This document shows, in pieces, positions 8,462-11,146 of a stretch of 11,146 nt of DNA. The position numbers and the translations under genes are program-made. The stretch comes from Cochliopodium minus (taxonomy: Eukaryota; Discosea; Himatismenida; Cochliopodiidae): positions 448,619-459,764 of the forward strand of contig JAMYWO010000002.1 of assembly GCA_024220525.1 (NCBI GenBank). Direction: 5' to 3'. Each line of letters opens with the position of its first letter. Position 1 is the stretch's first letter. The notes under the pieces were generated by a model, which saw only the letters and a list, made by a program, of their open reading frames with translations, searched no databases and was not told where the DNA came from.

Positions 8462-8560
8462 TTTGTTTTTTTTTTTTTTGAATTGATATAAAAAAAAAAA
8501 TTCTGTTGTTTTTGCATAATCTAATATATTTTACCTCTTTTTTTTGAACAACATTCGAGA
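8462..8560. promoter_or_regulatory. 99-base bidirectional promoter region
   Basis: The small protein (minus) and the carrier (plus) start on either side of this spacer, so one short A/T tract must serve both. It holds a T-run near 8466-8479, an A-run near 8491-8500, and a second T-run just before the carrier ATG. These resemble the homopolymer tracts ahead of other genes here. There is no clear TATA box. The assignment rests on position. Confidence 0.4.
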
Positions 8561-9573
8561 ATGGAAAAATCAAAAAAAACAATGGAATTCGTTTCTGGAT
8601 TAGGCGCGGGATTTATTTCAACATCAGTGGGATATCCATTGGATATGTTAAGGGTTCGTTTGTTATTTGGTAGAAACATGGTGGATAAGAATATATTCAA
8701 TGGTATAGGCTTCACATTCGCCTATACCATTTTCAAATCTGGTTTGGTATGGCCTATTGTTGATGAAATTAAACAATGGGGATATAAACAAAAAAATATG
8801 CCTATATCTCCTATTTTTGTGGCAGGTTTTTTTGGAAACATCATTCCAAGGTATCAACAAAAAAAATTATTATTAATTTTATAAAAATATATTTAAATTC
8901 TTCTCAGTGTATTATGCAATCCAATGACGGTCATTAAAGTGAGATATATGGCTGAACATAAAAATACCAATTTGTATCAAATTTTTCGTCAAATATATCA
9001 TCATGAAGGATTATCTGCTTTCACAAGAGGAATAAGTACAAAATTTTTTTCAAATAAGCTCTGTTCTTTCCTCATTTTTATAATATAGCAAAAATAATTT
9101 TGTTAATTTTTTATTTGAAAATAAAGTGCCAACAATGATGAGAGATGGAATTTGGGGAATTATTTATTTTCCTATTTACGATAAATTTAGAAATTATTTA
9201 AAAAATGAAAATGAGAAAGAATTGGTGTTATGGAAAGAATGTCTTTCAATGAGTTCTTCTTCATCTATTGCGACCCTCTTTTCCTCAGTGTTCGATAGCA
9301 TCAGATTGTATCAACACAAAGCTATCAATTTCCAAAAAATGAATAGGAGTCACACCTTCTTTGAAGGTTTTAAACTCTCCGTTCAACCAACTTGGTTAAA
9401 CCTTGCTTCCACTGTATTTGGTATTACCAGGGTTTCAATTACTGTAAATCATCTTTTTAATTTTTCTTTTTTTCAATTTTTCAATTAAAATCAAATCAAT
9501 TTTTTTTTTATTCTAGGTTACCTTTGGTCACTTGTCATATTTATATATTATGTCAAAAATAAATGAAAAATAA
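8561..9573 (+). CDS. Divergent mitochondrial carrier family (SLC25-type) protein, 263 aa
   Basis: The exons are 8561-8850, 8908-9035, 9127-9443 and 9517-9573, with phases 2, 1 and 0 all restored. Three carrier repeats are visible. Repeat 1 has SGLGAGFISTSVGYPLDMLR, containing P26, D28 and R31. Repeat 2 has CNPMTVIKVRYM, keeping P102 and K107 but with T104 where the acidic residue should be. It is followed by HHEGLSAFTRGIMPTMMRDG, the expected EG-x5-RG loop (E130, G131, R137, G138). Repeat 3 has FSSVFDSIRLYQ, with D196 and R199 but V194 in place of Pro. Length is below the usual 280 to 320, mainly because repeat 1 lacks its loop and the C-terminus is short. Such proteins sit in the mitochondrial inner membrane and exchange metabolites. 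The substrate cannot be told, and the loss of two signature residues suggests an unusual member. Confidence 0.85.
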
Positions 9574-9654
9574 TTAAAAAAAAAAAATTTTGATAAATAT
9601 TTTTGATTTATTTTTAAATTTTTAACAAGAATGACATAATTGTAAGAATAATTT

Positions 9655-11142
9655 CTAAATGGTTGATCTCAAGTTATCAATCCAATTATTAAAGGAAGAA
9701 ACGGTGAGTTCTTTCAAAGATCGATTAAAACTGTCCATCGTGAGAGAAACTTCAATGTCAATATCTTTGTTTCTCGTTTCAAAAACTATCATGTGTATTG
9801 GATTATGCACATTCCCTTGGACTCTTAACGCAGCACAAGTGACAATTTCCAAGTTGTATTTTTGAATGTGTTTTCGACAACCAAAACTGGTGGTTCTTAT
9901 TTCTATGATCCCGTTTCTCGCATCCACCTTTGTTGTTCTCGTTCTCATGAAAAATAACCAGACTGGAATCATAACAAATAATCCAATCCCAATCACTGCA
10001 AAGAACAGTTTAGCATTCAAAGCCCTTTTTATTGTGATTAAATTTGTATTAAGAAAAAAATATAATCAATTTGAAAAAAATTACTTTGAAAGAATCAAAA
10101 ATAACATAGATGCTAGTGCCGTAAATACGATAGGAAGATAAAAGACATTGTGATGAACATAGTCGTCAATGACAAATTTGAAAGGGCCTTCTTTGATGCT
10201 CATACCAAAAGTACGACGAATTCTGATTTGAGATTTCACTTTCTTTCCTGATTTTCCAAAAGAATGACCAACTTGAGAGTGAACTTGGGGTTGATTGAAA
10301 ACGTTGTGTATTTCATCATCATAAGAGTTGCTGTGTTGATTAAAAACACTTTGAGGAGAATCGATCTCTATGTTTTCTTCTATTTGTACCAAAGTAGAAA
10401 TGGGATGATCAGAGAGAGGATGGAAAGCCTGCATTTCAATCTCTCCTCCTTTCTTATCAGACAAATTATCGTTATTGGAAGAAGGGAAAGTGGGAGAAAG
10501 AAAAGAAGGAGAGACAGAATCAGAAGGGCTGGTAAAAGATAAAAGAGGTTGGGATGAAGATTTGATGATGGTTTGAGAGAAAGGAGTGATGTGATGTTGA
10601 AATTCTGTTGAAAATTTGTTGAGAGGAGACTCGGGAGTAGAAAACTCTTTGTTGGTTTTTGTGGTTTCTTTAAAGGTGGGGGTGGAAGGTTCTACTTGTT
10701 TTTTGGAATTTGAGTTTCCTTTGATAAAGTTTTGTCTTTTTTCCCTTTCATAACTTTCGAGTTGTTTTTTGAAAAGTTCTTCTTCTTTTTTTCTTTTTTC
10801 AAATTCTCTTTGCCACCTCTCTTCTTCGTCTCTTTTAGATCTGTTGTTGGTGTCAAAAGAATTGGAAGAAAGGGTGTTTGAAGAGGAAGAAGAGGGAGGG
10901 GTGGAAGAAAAAGAAGGAGTCCCTACATTAGGGGAGGGTGCTGGGACAGTTGAGAAATGAAGAGATTGAGAAAGGGAGCTTGAAGAAGAGGAATTACTCG
11001 TAGAAAAAGAAGGATTTCCTGTTTTGTTTACATTTGTGTTGTTTTTGTTAGTGTCAGAACTACTATTAAAAGTGTTGAAAAGAGGGGAGGGAGTGAGAGA
11101 AGTGAAAGAAAGAGGGAGAGAATCACTTGATCTATTGTTCAT
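9655..11142 (-). CDS. Ser-rich protein with charged coil, two membrane spans and small C-terminal domain, 475 aa
   Basis: The exons (minus strand) are 11142-10085 and 10024-9655, joined by a 60-base intron (donor GTAATT, acceptor AAAAAG) with phase 2 fitting exactly. Residues 1-100 are Ser/Thr/Pro/Asn-rich and disordered. Residues 101-139 are charged and coiled-coil-like (RDEEERWQREFEKRKKEEEL). A second Ser/Pro-rich stretch runs to about 250. Spans lie near 332-352 (NVFYLPIVFTALASMLF) and 359-378 (FFAVIGIGLFVMIPVW); the intron falls between them. The last 95 residues (from TTKVDARNGIIEIRTTSFG) alternate hydrophobic and polar like beta strands and end in a helix. That is reminiscent of the PH-like domains that follow paired membrane spans in some small membrane proteins, though this is only a resemblance. 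Exon 1 could extend beyond the window, because the codon before the ATG is not a stop. Family unknown. The stop is TAG. Confidence 0.72.
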
Positions 11143-11146
11143 GTTA

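Noticed and set aside
10264-10960. Plus-strand open frames of 63 and 92 codons with Arg/Gly/Glu-rich text
   Set aside because: They are the complement of Ser-rich codons in the minus-strand 475-aa protein; biased codons leave the opposite strand open.
1-11146. CRISPR arrays, tRNA or rRNA genes, transposons, viral genes
   Set aside because: No spaced direct repeats, cloverleaf-like runs, terminal inverted repeats, transposase or capsid motifs were seen on either strand.

Overview
The window is AT-rich, compact eukaryotic nuclear DNA. It carries seven well-supported spliced protein genes, plus one ambiguous fragment at the left edge. The evidence for a eukaryote is 22 short introns whose donors mostly start GTAA or GTAT and whose acceptors end in AG. 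At every one of these junctions the reading frame is restored and known family motifs run across the splice. All three stop codons are used as stops (TAA, TGA, TAG), so the standard code applies. Introns and spacers are runs of A and T while exons are clearly less AT-rich. This fits a free-living unicellular protist of heterolobosean, amoebozoan or similar type. The exact lineage cannot be fixed from the sequence.

Layout: (1) 222-1235 (+), C-terminal part of a P-type Ca2+-ATPase of the PMCA/bacterial type, with an unexplained coding-like stretch at 1-120 just upstream. (2) 1312-3022 (-), a complete Artemis-like (SNM1/beta-CASP) nuclease, 3 exons, 515 aa. (3) 3260-4362 (+), a 269-aa multi-span membrane protein with a claudin/PMP22-like front half, 3 exons. 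(4) 4659-6390 (+), an unrecognised 432-aa protein with a signal peptide and about 7 to 9 membrane spans, 8 exons. (5) 6460-8056 (+), a 451-aa secreted or ER-lumen JmjC-type 2-oxoglutarate/Fe(II) oxygenase with two EF-hands at its C-terminus, 5 exons. (6) 8178-8461 (-), a 74-aa small protein of unknown family, 2 exons. (7) 8561-9573 (+), a divergent mitochondrial carrier, 263 aa, 4 exons. (8) 9655-11142 (-), a 475-aa Ser-rich protein with a charged coiled-coil-like stretch, two membrane spans and a small C-terminal domain, 2 exons; its start lies within 5 bases of the window edge.

Intergenic gaps run from 69 to 296 bases. Convergent pairs (1/2, 5/6, 7/8) are separated by only 76, 121 and 81 bases. 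Divergent pairs (2/3 and 6/7) share spacers of 237 and 99 bases. I see no operon logic linking the genes; they look like ordinary, unrelated single-copy nuclear genes. I found no RNA gene, CRISPR array, mobile element or integrated virus. The items most worth following up are the JmjC plus EF-hand architecture with a signal peptide, the complete Artemis-like nuclease, and three families I could not place. I see no evidence for a multi-gene 'system'.
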